64,000 nucleotides of DNA from Oxyruncus cristatus (lineage: Eukaryota > Chordata > Aves > Passeriformes > Cotingidae): NCBI GenBank assembly GCA_013399855.1, contig VXAY01007414.1, positions 987,960 through 1,051,959 of the forward strand, given 5' to 3'. Under the pieces are notes generated by a model. That model saw only the letters and a list, made by a program, of their open reading frames with translations, did no database searches and had not been told where the DNA came from. The stretch's first letter is position 1. Every line of letters starts with the position of its first letter. This document shows, in pieces, positions 26,939 through 40,500 of the stretch. Made by a program: the position numbers and the translations under genes.

Positions 26939-28841
26939 GGATTAAACAAGCAAGTTGACAGACAAGGAATTCTTGAGAAGACAGTAAAGTTGAGAAAAAT
27001 TGTTCTCTGTTATTGTCAACAAATCAAAACAAAAACTTTGGAAGCTTGATCTAACTTCAAGTAGTGTTCAGTCTTAACTGATAAAGAAATAGTTTAAAGG
27101 ACAGGAAAAAGTTGGACAAAAGTTGAAACCAGAGTGAAAGAAAGAAAATTAAAGAGAGGACAGTTTAAACTAAACACTGAGTGCTCTGTTGGTCTGGAGA
27201 GCACAGCAGACATTCTTGAGATTTTGTAGTTACTTAAGCAAGTTTAAAGAAGTGTTTGGGGCTTTTTTACCCTCCATGCATGTCTTTCATAAAGTAGATG
27301 AAATTTTGTAGCATGATACACTGAATCTGCTAGGTTCATTTTCTCAGACTGTTAAAAGTAATGCATTTTTCTCAGACATGTCACAGTCAATCCTGTCAAG
27401 ATCTGCTGGAGTGGATTTGTTTTAAATCATAAATAGTTGTTACATATATATATATATAGTAAGTGTTCAAGAACCTTGAAGAAAAAGAAGTTCATGGCCT
27501 TCCGAGTACTCACAGCTCCTCATCTAAATGTGAGTCTTGAAATGTTTGTTTTGGGCAGTCTCAGATACGGGGTCTTAACACTCAGTTGGTTTATCTCATT
27601 GCTGTTTGTCTATCTTAGGAGCCTGACTTCTCTTTTAAAAAATTGCTGTGTTTCTCCTTGGCCTCCTGGAGTTCAGTTATTTTGGTCTCTGTTTTCCATC
27701 TCATTCTTAGTTCTGGTGACAAGTGTTAATTTTGCTCCTAAATATTTTGTCCTTCTGCTTTTATGATTTTTTTTATTGTACAGTTGTTTATCCAACACCA
27801 CAAGCAGCTTGGTAGGGAGGATGGAGGAGGAAGTTCATATAAATAAATAATTGCAGTTAAATGCAGAGGACTGCCTAGCAGCAAAATGCAGTAGAATATG
27901 CGTCTCCTGATAGAGGGTGAGCCTTTTCTTTGATAAATCAGTGAAATGTTTGGAGGACTCCTCCTGTGCTCAGGAAGGAGTGGAACATTTGAAGAAAGCC
28001 TCCTTCTGCTGTTTTGTTGTCTATTAATGAACGCATTTTGTGGACCGTGCAAGTGAGATGTGCCAGGAATGCAAATGAACGATCTTACTCTGAAAGACTG
28101 GTGTTTCTAGTGTTTTATTTTTGCAGCTGCCGCAACAGGAGGGAACCAGCAGGTACTGGTTATAGCTATTTTGGTCAGTGTCTCTGAAAAGAGGAGGCCA
28201 AATATGGTGGAATAGTTAAGCCATTAGTAGGGAATGTGTTTCCTGATACAGCTTCAACTTTTATCATGTCAGGTCTTTTAAGGACTCAGCTTCCCACTGG
28301 GGAAGCATTGCAACTCCATATTGCAGTGCTCTGCTTTGGTGCCTTGAGGTCAAGTGAGGTACTCTTGACATGAGAGGGCCGTGTGCTCCCAGTCAGGGAC
28401 TCTTAGGGAGTTGGATGTGCTGAAGAGAGAGGAATTTGTGGTTTATGATCTGCCTAGTTTTTCTGCATGGTAACATGTCTTCCTTCACATGGGCTGCAGA
28501 ACTTGAACCCTCTCTTCAGGCACACCATGTAATCCTCACTTTCTTATCAAGTATAGGTGGTAAAAAACCCAGCCTACAGTGGGGTTTTTTCAATATTCCA
28601 CTAGTTAATGTTTTCCTTGTGAATGTGGCACTTGGGTTCAGTTCCCCCTCTGACTCAGAGGATACAAACTTGTACCACCTTGAAGGAAGTTTTAATGCTT
28701 TGGCTCTAAGATGCTGTAGCATGAGAAGTGTTCAGCCTCTTGTGCTGCTACTGTTCCATTTCACATGGCTTCATTAAGCAGTGGTAAGTGGGTATAAGCA
28801 CAAATATTAATCCAGCTCCACAGAGCAGTAGGGAGCGTATT

Positions 28842-28873
28842 TTACCTATTGGTTAGATTACCTACTGGTTAAA
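28842..28873. repeat. 16-bp tandem duplication, two copies
   Basis: TTACCTATTGGTTAGA (28842-28857) is followed directly by TTACCTACTGGTTAAA (28858-28873), with two mismatches. It is a short local duplication. Confidence 0.85.
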
Positions 28874-29090
28874 ATGTGGAGATCTGGCTTCTAACTGAAT
28901 GGTTAAGTTATTTTTAGGTATGAGCAGAAAGTAGCATATGGGCCTCAACTGATGTCACTGTAAAAATATAGCTTGAATTTAGTTGTTTTCCAGGTTAAAT
29001 AATTTACTGTGAAGAACTTTCCTCAGAAACTTGCTAATTGTTGCACTGCAGACAGGGCACTGTTGTTTCATCTAATCCCACTTAATTTTC

Positions 29091-29114
29091 AAAAAAAAAA
29101 AAAAAAAAAAAAAA
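29091..29114. repeat. Poly-A tract (A24)
   Basis: Twenty-four consecutive A. No retrocopy body is recognisable upstream, so it is listed only as a homopolymer. Confidence 0.9.
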
Positions 29115-29673
29115 TTAGCTCCTTGGAGTTTCTTTTCCTTATTCACAATTTATTTATCTACAGTTACATTTTTGAAATGAATGGCAATTATATTCACATT
29201 AAATAAATCCTAAGTTACAAAGAAAGCATAGTTCAGCAAAACAAATTGCAAGTCCTAATGCAGTTCTGAGTGTTTGAGTTTAGATGTTTATGACCTGAAA
29301 AGACTTTATATCATGTGAGAGAGAGGATTGAAATTTTTAATGATAGCCAAAAAAGATGTTAAAGATCAAAGATATGCCTCTCTAATGCAACCTTATATCT
29401 CAAATGTTTTTGTGGCTTCTCTGTTACTTTTTGAAAAATAAACTGCCAATGTCAAACAATTAAGAATTCATCAATACGTTTATTTGTGCATTTGGCAATG
29501 CCGTTGTATGGAAAACCTGAATGTTTGCAAAGGTTGGAAAATGCAGTATTTGGAGGATGAGATTTGCCTATTATCCCATAGGGATTTTACTGTTGCTGAT
29601 TATTCAGGTGATGAGCAGCAATACAGATCATTGAGGTGTCATGAAACTTTGTTTTCCAGACGAGGAGAATTTA

Positions 29674-29856
29674 TTACCCCAGTTTCTCCCAGTCAGTGAT
29701 TTCGCCCTGTGCAACACCTATGTCACCTGACTCTCTCTTTCCTGCACCATTGCACTTCAGAATTCTCACCCACTGCTCAATGACCTCCACAGGCATTTTT
29801 AAGTTTTTCAAGTCCACACCCAATTTCCTGAAGATCTGCTCCAAGATCCAAACCTC
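29674..29856 (-). pseudogene. Possible retroviral Gag matrix-like remnant (weak)
   Basis: A stop-to-stop minus-strand frame of 60 codons (TAG at 29857-29859 upstream, TAA at 29674-29676 downstream). It is lysine/glutamate-rich and reads more like protein than its neighbours: WILEQIFRKLGVDLKNL near the start and GEITDWEKLG at the end. The arrangement of an amphipathic helix, a 'GV' turn, a middle tryptophan and a C-terminal acidic-W motif is reminiscent of the matrix domain of class II endogenous retroviral Gag. I have no alignment to prove it. No further gag or pol is visible on either side. A chance open frame remains quite possible. Confidence 0.25.
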
Positions 29857-29876
29857 CTACTTTCCACTTCCATGCA

Positions 29877-32800
29877 GCATTTCCAAGGGGAGGTTTCTTT
29901 TCTGAGTTGTTCTCTTTAGTTAGTTGCCACCTACACGTGTTGAAGCTTTTGAAGACTGCTCTTTCAGAGCTGAGTATGCTGTTCTTGATCTATTAAGGAA
30001 ATATTCTTCCTGAGGTTTGTAAAGAAGAGGCTCCTCTGAGTTCATCCAGCTGTGTTGCTGATACATTGCCCAAGATTGCTTCCTGACAGCTTGTATCCAA
30101 TATGCCTTCTCTGAGATCATGGCTTTTCATTTTACAACTTTTTCATTTTTCTTCTGTAATGAAATGGCACCTGTCCATTCAGTACTGTCCCTCAACAAGC
30201 TACTGTCTCTGTTACTTTCTTTGCCATCTTGTTTCTGTGTTTCTGCGTCCCCCTTAAAATCCACAAAACATACCTTTTGTTCTAGGCTCATTTCTTTCCA
30301 AATCAGTTGAGTTGATCTAAAGGTCTTTGCTTCATTTGAGACACTCAGTTTAAAGTAGTACTAAATATTAAATCAGGCTAAAGTCTTTTCCAGCTTGTTG
30401 TCTTCTGTAGTATTTCAGAGCTGAAGGATGGGCTTTACATGGTCTGACAGGTTACTAGCTGCCTGCATTTGAGAAGGAAAGAGTGCTTAGAACTGTGAGT
30501 AAAACTTTGGAGTGGCTATTTGCAGTGCAGGGTTGATTGATTTTTTTTTTTTTTATTACTTTTAACTCTGAACATCCCGTTTTACCCCAGGCTCTCTTTA
30601 TAGCCTGTGGAGAAAAGTAGGCACCTCTGGAGGACAGCACTCATAACCTGCCTTAGGTGCCTGTAGACAGACAGTGTGGTTTAGCCTCTGTCTATGGTGC
30701 TCCTCGTTGAATACAGAGGGAGTTTAGCCTGCCTGTCGTGGACTTCAGCAATTCACTTGTCTTCCCTAGCTCAGGTGTGTGGAACCTCTACAACAGATTT
30801 ATTGTCCCCATAGAAATAGATGGATTATAGTTTCAAATTACCTTAGTTGAATGTGGTGGAGGAGAGTGAGTATAAAAATATGACTTCCACACATACTGTG
30901 TGAGGGAGTGTTTTATGGCTCATGGAAGAGCCCTGAGAACCCTTCTGCAATAAAGTGTATTTCAGACTTGCTTAGGATTTCAGGAGACTGATACTGATCA
31001 AGTTCTGTGTTGCTTTTCATCAAGAAGAAAACACATTTGCACAGATATATGTACTTGAATTATGCTGCTATTTTGGAATCAGTGTGCTTTAGAATTTGCA
31101 GAAAAAGTAGCTAACTTTTGAATGAGAATAACAAATGCATCAAATCTCCTTCTGTCTTTAAATATATAGATATATAAATATTTATGCAAACGTGTGATTG
31201 ATTTTATGCTGTTCTTTAAAAAATCACCTAGATACCATATGTGAGTGAAAGAAAATCTCTGAAGAGCTTGATCATCTTAAATACAGGAATTTATTTTGCT
31301 AAATTTGCTTTACTTTCTTGGTCATAATAGTTTTACAATATCTGCTTAATACTGCATAAATATTTTTATTACATGGATTTATCTTAAACAACTTTTTTTT
31401 ACTTCTGACTAGAACCAAAGAGCATGAGCGCTCTGGCCCTCTTAGCCAAGCACACTGTCCAAACAGTTGTTTTGGAAGATAACTATGTTCATGTCCATAT
31501 GATGTAAGAACTATAAGAATGTCTTTCTACTGGTAAGAGAAGAAGTGTTTCATTCCTATTTCCATAGGTTCTACTGGAGGGTGAATTTTGAGGTTGCAGC
31601 TGTGGCTGGTTTCTTCTGGACTTTGTTAATTACTCATAATTAATTAAGCATGTTAGTGACATAATTTGCTTGATATGGTTAATGTAGATTTAAGATTAGT
31701 GTAGATCATGCCAGTAGAGTATGTCACTCCTTTTCACTATTCATTCAATTACCTCTCTACTGAAGCTGATGGCTTCAGTTTACCTAACTCGATTTCTCAG
31801 AAAGGCATCCATTCCTCATTAGGGAACATAAGGAGATGGAATGTTCCCAGCACTTTCTCTGGAGGTTTGTCACACTGTGGCCTCTGGCTTATCCCCACTG
31901 CTGTTGTTCCTACAGGTACATAAGCTGAAAATTAAAAGTCAATAGTTCCAGCAGTGATGTCTGCAAGTAAACTAATCAGCGCTGGGTGGATTGAGGTGTC
32001 CAGCTGGTATTTTGTGGAGAGAGTTTTTCTAAATTGCTAGTTGTCAAAATAAATACTGACAAAAACTTTCCTGAGCAGGGTTGCAGCCGGTTCTGTCCTG
32101 CTCTTTGCTATGGTTTAACAGTGTATTTCAAAGTCCTGGTCTGTCCCCATTATCTCTTCCCAATAACAGTCTTATGTTGATGTCATTAGAATTCTTGCCT
32201 TGACTCGTGAACCTGCCAATACGTAGTTCAGAGAGAGCATGCAGCCAGGAAGAAGGTATTTCAGAAGAACCTAAACCATCAGGTAGTTTTATTCTCACAA
32301 ACTTGGTGTTAAATACCTCACTGTTTTTTTTAGATTAAAACCAGCAGATAAGGTATTTTTGGAACTCTAAATACTGCAGGCTTTCTTTTCCCCGGGTAGA
32401 AGTTAGTATTTGGAAATACTCACATAAAACCCCTTCTCTGCACTGTATTTATAAGGATTTCAGCATACTGTATTGAGATATAAAAGTCAGTGTGACTTCT
32501 ATAAAAGTCTTTTATGACCTGTGTCTTGCATTAAGTATAATTGATAAATTGCTCTGAATAATTTAGTCTATTATGTCTTGATTTAGCTGCAGCTCTTGCA
32601 AGATTCATTTTAATATAGTCTCCTTTACCATTATGTTTCTAAAAGATTCTTTTTTACTAAAATCAGGTGGGGTCTTAAAATTAATTCTTAGATTTTCCTT
32701 GTTTTTAATAAAATAATGAAACTAGCATATCCTTAACCTTCTTGTTAAAATGTATCAACGATTTGGCAAATGACTGGGCTGAATAGATGTCAATTTTTTT

Positions 32801-34947
32801 TATTAGAGATGTTTCAGCTCCTTCAGGTATTTCTCTTTCTGCTTCTTTGGTGACCATGTCTTTGTTAAGAAAAGATGATAGTAATGCATCCAAATAAGTA
32901 AGTTTAGGGTTTTGTTTTCACATACGAAGTAGGTAAACTAGGACATTCAGTTGACTGTTGTCATTTACCCAAGTAGCATGTCACATGGGAAAAAATGTAT
33001 CTGAATAAACAACAGAAATAGTTGGATTATGAAAGTTAACTGGTGGAAAAAGCAAGTATTTCAGAAGATGTTTTGACTTTGCAGCTTCCTTTGATTTTCC
33101 ACTTTTATAATTTTGCATCAGCGAGAACAATTTTTGGTGTGCCCATACATCCGTACCTGGTGTCTAGATAAAATGTTCTGATGAAATTATTTCCATTAAT
33201 TTGGAATTATGTTTTTGAGTGTAATGCACACTATGGAAATGGAAGCATTGAATGGTTAAGGAGCTCAGCTTCTCTGTGTTTCACTTGTGCTTCTCATCCA
33301 CAGTGTGCGTGTGGCTGGAGCCCTGAATGTCACATCTGCTCATCTTTGCTCTTAGTGTTCCTGCTGGCAGATCACGTCTGAGCTTCACTCAAAACCTGAC
33401 TATGTGCTTGATCAGGAAATCCACATTTTCATTTCTCTTTCAATATTTAACTGCAAAGTAATCCAAGGTGGTTTTGTATAATTTTAGGAAGAAGAACATC
33501 AAATGAAAGAGTGCAGTGTCAGTGTTAACTACACTGCTCTTAACGCTTGAAGCTCTGTTTGAAGACAAGAAGCCAGATATTTTTAAAATATTTGAGTACT
33601 TGCCTTTCAGTGAAATCAAAGATTCCTACTCCCTGGCTAGCTCTTAAATATCTTTAAAATCAGATAAATTATTATTTTGTGCTTCAAAGCTGTGGCTGGT
33701 GACCTGCATGAGTCAGGAAAAGCTCCTGTGCACAGTTAGCTAAATGGATTCTGGTAGGCTTTAAGTTTTCAAGCGCAACAGTTATTACTGTTTTTAAAAA
33801 CCTTGTTTGAACAGATTTTAAACTTTCTGAGGCAGTGTCTTAAGTGGACGTCCAACCAAGTCCACATCTGGCCAACTTGAAGCCTCTGAACTGCTGCGAT
33901 GAGCCAACTCTGAAGTCTATAGGGACTGACTTCTGAGACTGCTCAGGCTACTTTTAGGGTAACTGTATTAGAGACTGTGAGGCTGTCAGGAGGCAGCCAA
34001 CATTTGTCTGAGGCATATGACACATACCGAAGACAGACAAATAATTGGCACATTAAAGCAGATGGATAAAAAGATCTGTTGGGCCAGCCAAGCCCACTCC
34101 AGTTTGGACTGCCTGAAGAATATTCATTTTCTTCTTTTGCTTTATGGTAGTGGTGAAGCAGAAGTATATTAGAATGAGAACAAGGAAAACCTAGTATGTA
34201 GTTGAGACTTTATTTTCTCTTCCGTCTGAAGATGGGACATTATTAGAGCTATCATATCTGGTTTTTTTCAGACTTGGATTTTTCAGTGTTAGGTAATTTG
34301 TTCATTGCACTACACCTTGTCATGTTCTCAGTAGAACTTCTGAGCTTCAGACCTTCTCCCTGTCTTATACTTCATGCTACAGAAGCATCCAATACCTCAC
34401 AGTGGTCAGGAAGACACCTTTCTTGGACAAACATTTGCCCCCAAGAAATTGGATTTGCCACCTCCAACAGCTCAGTGCCTTTAGCCCCTTAGACTGGGAG
34501 ACTTTCTGAATGACCTGTTTAGGATCGTCATTCCCTGAGCCAGTGCCATTGAAATCTCTCCTTGTATTTGAGAAGTTTGCAGTTAAATAGTTTATTCTAT
34601 TACAGTGAAAAGCTGAACATAATCTCTGTTTGGAAATAGATGCAGAGAACACATGTGATAACCCAGCGTTCCAAGGTGATTTCTATTTCCCCTCAATTCC
34701 CCTGAAGGTTCCCACAGCAGCCTGGTGCACGGATCTAGTCTTTTTGTTAATACTAGTTCTTAGCTTTTTTCCAGTAAGAGGGTAGAGGCCTGGTGTGCTG
34801 TCTTGTTTTGTTTCTCCTTTGTCTTCTTGATTGTGAATTGACCCTTGGGGTACCCTTTAACCCTTAGCATTTATACCTAATTCAGCCAGGGCATCAATTG
34901 ATGACTCTCATAAGCTAAAGAACTGTTTGTGACAAAATTTTAGCCAT
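29877..34947. other. Unique AT-rich noncoding DNA
   Basis: No gene or transposon recognised. A T14 run lies at 30541-30554. Around 31413-31499 a pyrimidine tract plus AG precedes a 27-codon frame, but it has no family resemblance and no supporting second exon. Confidence 0.55.
30541..30554. repeat. Poly-T tract (T14)
   Basis: Fourteen consecutive T. Simple homopolymer. Confidence 0.9.
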
Positions 34948-35366
34948 TGTCACCGTTAAAGTCGTGACGGGTCGAAGAACACACACACACACAGCAGTGT
35001 TCCGGGCAACAAGTAACACTTGTCATTTATTGCTAACTGCTTTTATACCCTTTATTCACAATTTCTTTTTATACCCTCCCAAAATAGAATACACTTCTTT
35101 ATATACCTTCCCATTATAGCAGATCAGTAATAATTAATCAACAACCTGCTAATTGGCTACTCATCATTACCACTACATCTGGCAGCTGTCCTGGGATATT
35201 CGGAGGTGTTTGTGGTTTCTCACACTTCAGAACTTGGCCTTACAGCCTGTCTTTGTTTCTTAATTAGATGTGTACATAGTTCGCTTATCTTCAAGGGTAC
35301 ACATGAAAGTCTCTCAGGTCAATTTCTTCTTCCAGAGAGCTAGCAGGCCCGCTGCTAACCCTCACA
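34948..35366 (-). mobile_element. Solo LTR, class II (ERVK)-like, exact 6-bp target duplication
   Basis: A 419-bp element with TGT...ACA ends, flanked by exact AGCCAT copies at 34942-34947 and 35367-35372. Orientation is minus: on that strand there are three TATA-like boxes, at about 35097-35106 (GGTATATAAAG), 35066-35074 (GGTATAAAAAG) and 35041-35048 (GTATAAAA). They are followed by AATAAA signals at 35051-35056 and 35026-35031, and then a short TG dinucleotide run before the 3' end. This is the normal U3-R-U5 order. A 6-bp duplication is usual for class II endogenous retroviruses and alpharetroviruses. No internal region is present, so it is a solo LTR. The clean ends and perfect duplication suggest it is among the younger insertions here. 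Confidence 0.9.
35026..35106 (-). promoter_or_regulatory. LTR core promoter and polyadenylation signals
   Basis: Minus-strand TATA-like boxes at 35097-35106, 35066-35074 and 35041-35048, with AATAAA at 35051-35056 and 35026-35031. The two upstream TATA boxes sit in a repeated unit of about 31 bp whose plus-strand form is CA.TTCTTT.TATACC.TCCCA. These lie inside the solo LTR and could still act as a promoter or terminator for flanking transcripts. Confidence 0.6.
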
Positions 35367-35372
35367 AGCCAT

Positions 35373-37502
35373 TATTAGGAAAAAGTCTCAGAATGCCCTT
35401 CTCCACTGCATGGGCCTTGTTGGGCATAAAATTTTATTTGTTGAGGCTCAGATCTGTTTAGAGAGTACAAACATGTCTCTATAATCCACATCATGAATTA
35501 TAAGTTGATTTTTTTACTTGACTTTAGAATGCTATTCATCAGGCCAATGTTAATAGGAACTGTGAAGCTGGATCATTAGTAAGTCTAAGCAGGAGCTAGA
35601 ATCCCTGGCAAATAAATGCATTTTCAGGCCATGTGTTCAGGTCACTTATAAATAAGTATTTCCAGAGCTGGTAGGATCTGTGACATATCACTTTTTCTCT
35701 TCAAATTGGAGGAAAGACTTGACAGCATCTTGGAAGTCACATGGAGATTTTTTTTCCTCAGAATAACATATTCAGGGCTGTCTTGTCAGGCATTAGCTGA
35801 GCTCTGGCTTATGAACAGAGAAAAAAAAAAAGAGGGAAAATAATTGAAGATATATCAGTAAAAAGGCCTTCTAAGTGTGCAGTCTTGTGTCAAACTAGAA
35901 TGATCTTGAAGGTTCTGTTTGCTTAATCACCAGTTATATCTCTCAGGAGGCTAGATGAGCTCCAGTGTAAAATATTTGCTCCATAAAGAGCTTTAGAGAT
36001 CTGTTGTTACTGTCTGATGGGGATGAATCCAAAGTGTAATAAAACCTAGTGACAGCAAAGGGTTCTGGTGAATCAAGTTCTAGAAGTCTGCAGACAGGCA
36101 GTGAATATCTACAGTTGAAAGTATAGTGGGAATTAAAAGAGGATTTCAGTAGGCAGAATTTCAAGCTGGACTTTGTGTGGGTCACTAGGAAAAACTTGTC
36201 TTCTTTTATGAAGAAACCCAGACGATCTTAAGTGGCTGTAGGTATTTTGACTTTGACATCCATCTTATCTGAAATGCCTTGCCCCCAGCAGCATAGTGCC
36301 TCCAGTGCTGTGTACTGGGAATTCGATTCAGTTCCAATTCAGAGGCAAGAATAAAACTTACTGAGTAGTTACTGTGGTTTCCTGCAGCAAAGTGCTTTAT
36401 AGAGGCATTGAGCTAATGATCTGTCACAGCTTTGCTTTAAAATGGTGAGATTTGCAAGGATAGAGGGGTTTGATAGTACTGTTGTTCACAGGCATGTTAG
36501 AATAAAATGTTATGTCTTAAAAAGCACGTCTGGTTAAAAAAATTGGGATGGAAATGGAAGGAAGTATTCTTACGTAATTAGCCTAAGTATATATTCAGCT
36601 GCTATCATACCTCTGAAGGGCTTTGTGTAGTTGCACCGGAAATATTTGTTGGTAGTACAGGATTGGATAAGGAGTTGTGCACTCGCTAATACTTAAGCAG
36701 ATGATCTGAGCTGTGACTCATGTTTTGAACAGTGGTATGTGGTGCCTGTAGTGTACACAGGCTCATGAGTGCCTCCATTCATGCCCATCTGTTAGGATGG
36801 CATCGTGCCCACATACAAGTGGATTGATTGGTCCCTTTTCTAGGGAAGTGTAGTGCCAGATTGTTATGAGTTTGGATGGCAAGCTTATCTAACGTTGCAA
36901 ACAGCATCTCCGTTGCAGGAAATCCCTTCTCAGTATTAGGAACTGAAACATTAATAGGTGACTTGATGTACCCTGGAGGATATTTTATATGTTGAAAGAA
37001 ACTGCTGAAACATGGCAGAAGAAGGAAGACTGCCTATCTCACAGCACAGCAGGATACTGAGAGGAAGTATCTGATGGCTTGTTCTGTAGCAGAATTGCCT
37101 AGAGACAGCCCTAGACAGCTGTTGCAGTCAGGCAAGGGCAGATGGTGTTGGGCAGTGGAACAGATCAGATGGATCTCTTCACAGTATCTCCTAGATGCTT
37201 GTTAATGGAATTAGCCCAAAAGACATTATGTTAAATGGCTGTGTCATGTCCTGCTTTGAACTGTGCAGGGTACTTGCAGAAAATTCTGAAGTTCAATATA
37301 AAAAGTAGATAGTTTTCCTGAAATGCTCTCTGGATTAAGTGCACATAATTTTAAGAAAAATATGGTTATTTGCAAATGAGAAAATAACTATTAGTCTTGC
37401 ATCGCTTTTGACTAAAGTAGGTGACTTTCATCTCACATCCATAACCAGATGATGCTGATGCTCAAATTCTAAACTCTGAATTTCATTTCCGTGTATCTGA
37501 CA
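35373..37502. other. Unique noncoding DNA
   Basis: No gene or transposon recognised. An A-rich run lies at about 35820-35832. Confidence 0.55.
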
Positions 37503-37585
37503 TGGATAACATCCCTGCCCACAGCACTAGGAACTAGATGGTCTTTAGAGGTCCCTTCTGACTCAAACCTTACTATGACTCTACA
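37503..37585 (+). mobile_element. CR1 LINE 3' tail
   Basis: Short plus-strand CR1 3' end: 'tgcccacagcactaggaact', then 'agatggtctttagaggtccc', then 'actatgactctac', a decayed terminal repeat. Only the 3' UTR remains. Confidence 0.85.
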
Positions 37586-40500
37586 ACTGAGGGAAAAAGT
37601 AAGAGGAGTTCCAAAATAAACACTTTGAGGCTTTTTGAGTTAAGGTCCTGCTCAAAATTTTTCATATTTAGCTTTAGTATTTGTAGCACTGACAACCACA
37701 TGTATTTTTTAAAGTTCTTTGACTTCTGCTCTTTTGAGACATTATAGCATTGCCCATTCCCTCTCAATATGGGGTATGGCAGTTTGATGATTGAAGAGGA
37801 AAATGAGTTTTTGATCTGTTCATGGGACTTCTGTGGCTTAAAAGCTGAAGTAAAAAGCAAGTTGTCTTCAATACATTATAAAATAGTTACAGCTGGCTAT
37901 AGAATGCTTGCTTTAGTCCTCCTAATGCAGATTATTAAGTGACATGTAGTAAAGCAAATTCCCTAAAATAAATGCTGAAGTACCTTTCTAGCCAATGGAG
38001 ATGTGTATTTGAAGCCTTTAGGCCAAGATCCTGTTCATGTAGCTGAAACTGCAAGGTACCTGCCTTTATCCCTGGGTTATCTATGGAACTTGCATTGGTA
38101 GGGCTGGTTTACTAGACTCCCTAAAAGGTAGGTAGAAATTATATGCCTGATTTAGGCAGACTGTATCCCAGTTAGTGCACCTTGGGGAAGTGCACAGTAT
38201 TAAAATATTTTCCCTGTATCTGGTGCCCAAGGTGTAGTGCAGAATTAACCTTCTTTTAATGTGCACAGTAAACAATCTAAAAAACAAAAGAATATTTTGT
38301 GATGCACAGAAGTATTGCTCACTATTAACATTATATAGCTGTGATAAGGTGGATTTTTATTTTTTTAAATAATCTTTCTAAGTGCTGTTTATCTTTTAAG
38401 AAGTAATGGCACTGAGCCTGTAAGTCACTAATTGCTGATTTTTTTTGTGACAACAAACTCTGTTATGATATTGAACCTTACATTGTTCAATGTTAGTTCT
38501 CTTTGCACTTTTACTGCCCTACCTGTCCTGATAACAAAAATTTGCTGTATCGTGCGAGGTGCCTGTATTGGCTTTAGCCGTCGTCTTTAGAGAGTGTGTG
38601 TGTCTGTTCATCACGTGAGATGAATAACAGAGCTGGCTGATTGCTGTGTCAGCAAGCTAAGTCCCTCTTCCATGACCGTAATTCTCCAACTCTAAACACA
38701 CTTGACAGCTAGCTGGTGACCTTAGAAAGTCTTTTCATCTCTGACTCCACCAGTGGTAGCGTGACTGCTGGGACGGTGTTTTGGCAAGGATAATAATAGC
38801 TTAAAACACATTGAGTTTAAAAGCAGATACCTAAATGCATTTGTCCAAATGACAAAGATGAGATAGTTCATGAAGTCTCACGCACAGCTGCAGTAACTGG
38901 TACATGAGCAGCCACTGTTTGGCTTCTCTTCTGCTGGTTTCCAAATATTTTTTTTCCCCTGATCTTTGCTTTTTAAGTATCAGAAACTGATGTCTGGTAT
39001 TTAAGTGGATTCCAGGAGCTGGCAAAAAAGATGATAACGCTTTTCTTTATGTACAGTAAGGGGGTTTTATTACATCCATCAGCAAAACCTGTAAGCATTT
39101 TTAATGGGATCTATGCTGCTGTCATGGTCTAATGCATTATAAAAGCAAAAAGGGAAAATGAATTATTGTCAGATTTTTGGTGGGCAGGGTAGTCTTTTAG
39201 AACTGCAGAGGGATTCCCTTGCTCTGCTGAGAGCAGCCTGGATATGTGGGTGAATCCTGGTTTCATCCTACGCTCCTCACTTGGAGCTCAGCAACCTTTT
39301 GCTGCATATTGTTTGTCACTTGAAGAAAGCTTAGGTCTGGGAATAACAGTAGTGAATGGGGTTTTTTGTAAGGTAGAAGAAGCTGATATGAAACTAAACC
39401 AAGACCTCTGTTTTATGTTTCTTTTTTTTCTTTTTTTTACCTATGGAGAGTGAAGGATGGGAGCCCAGGTTCTTTACAAGAATTGTATTCCACTTAGATT
39501 AAAGAATTGAGCATGGATTTCAGGGCAGTGTTTCTATAGCCCCTTGGCTCCAATCCATTAAAGATTATTCAATTTAAAAACTGTGCCTCTCAACTTCATG
39601 GTGATTATAAGAGACCTAATGCTGACAAGAGCTTAGAGAGGGCAGTCACCTAAACATCCTGGTGAGCCCTGATGGGAATGGGAATGACATATTCTTAGAA
39701 TAGCTTTCTGGAAAGCCTAGGAAGCAAGTGAAGTGTACATATAGCAATTCTTGCTCTTCAAAGCCCGGGTCCATGACAGACCACGTGCAAAAATAGGTAG
39801 AAATGGATGTTGGCCCTTGCAAGGGCATTGTAACTATTCTCCATCATATAAACACAGGAAATCCAAAAGGGATTCAAACTTGGATCAAGTCGTAATTCTG
39901 CAATGTCCTAGACCACTGGGCGAAGGAACAGGTAAAATGTGTCAATATTCAAAAGGAAAAATGAGACCAGTTTTCCGCAACAGAGCCTTGCCTCTGCAGT
40001 CTTCATGGTGAGCTGCCACATGCCAGCTCACACCATGCTGCATTTGAAGTGCTGGTTTCTTGGTTGATATCTAGCCAAATGCCTCAGCTGCTCATACAAA
40101 TTATTCAGTGCAAATCAATGAGATTTTCCAGACACAAGCAGTTAATATTTCAACAAGCTACTGCAGATGAAATTGCTGTGTCAGATTGCACAGCAAAGAG
40201 AGCTGTTGCCCTTGTTCAGAAAATTCTACGCCTGGAGAGTTTTCAGACCTTCCCATTTCAATTATCTGAAAAATTCTGCTTTCGGATCAACTTTGAAATG
40301 TTCAGGATCTCTGTACGCTGGTCTTTTTTTGACATTGTTTTTCTAGTTTGGAAGAATCAAAGATGAAACCTGATGTTTTCTACCCCCTGGCAAACCTCAG
40401 GAGGCAAATTACTACCACAGACCTTGCTCTGGTTCCTCAGCTGTCCTAATGTATATAACTGTATATTAGGATAAGAGGTCATTGCTATCATTCCGGTCTT

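Larger units (their letters stand above)
22304..29673. other. Unique AT-rich noncoding DNA
   Basis: No gene or transposon recognised in about 7.4 kb. It holds an A/T trinucleotide-rich, self-complementary stretch (26881-26938), a 16-bp tandem pair (28842-28873) and an A24 run (29091-29114). Overlapping minus-strand frames at 24905-25569 are unremarkable. Confidence 0.55.

Noticed and set aside
31413..31499. Pyrimidine tract plus AG followed by a 27-codon frame, exon-like
   Set aside because: No donor-site logic, no partner exon and no recognisable peptide.
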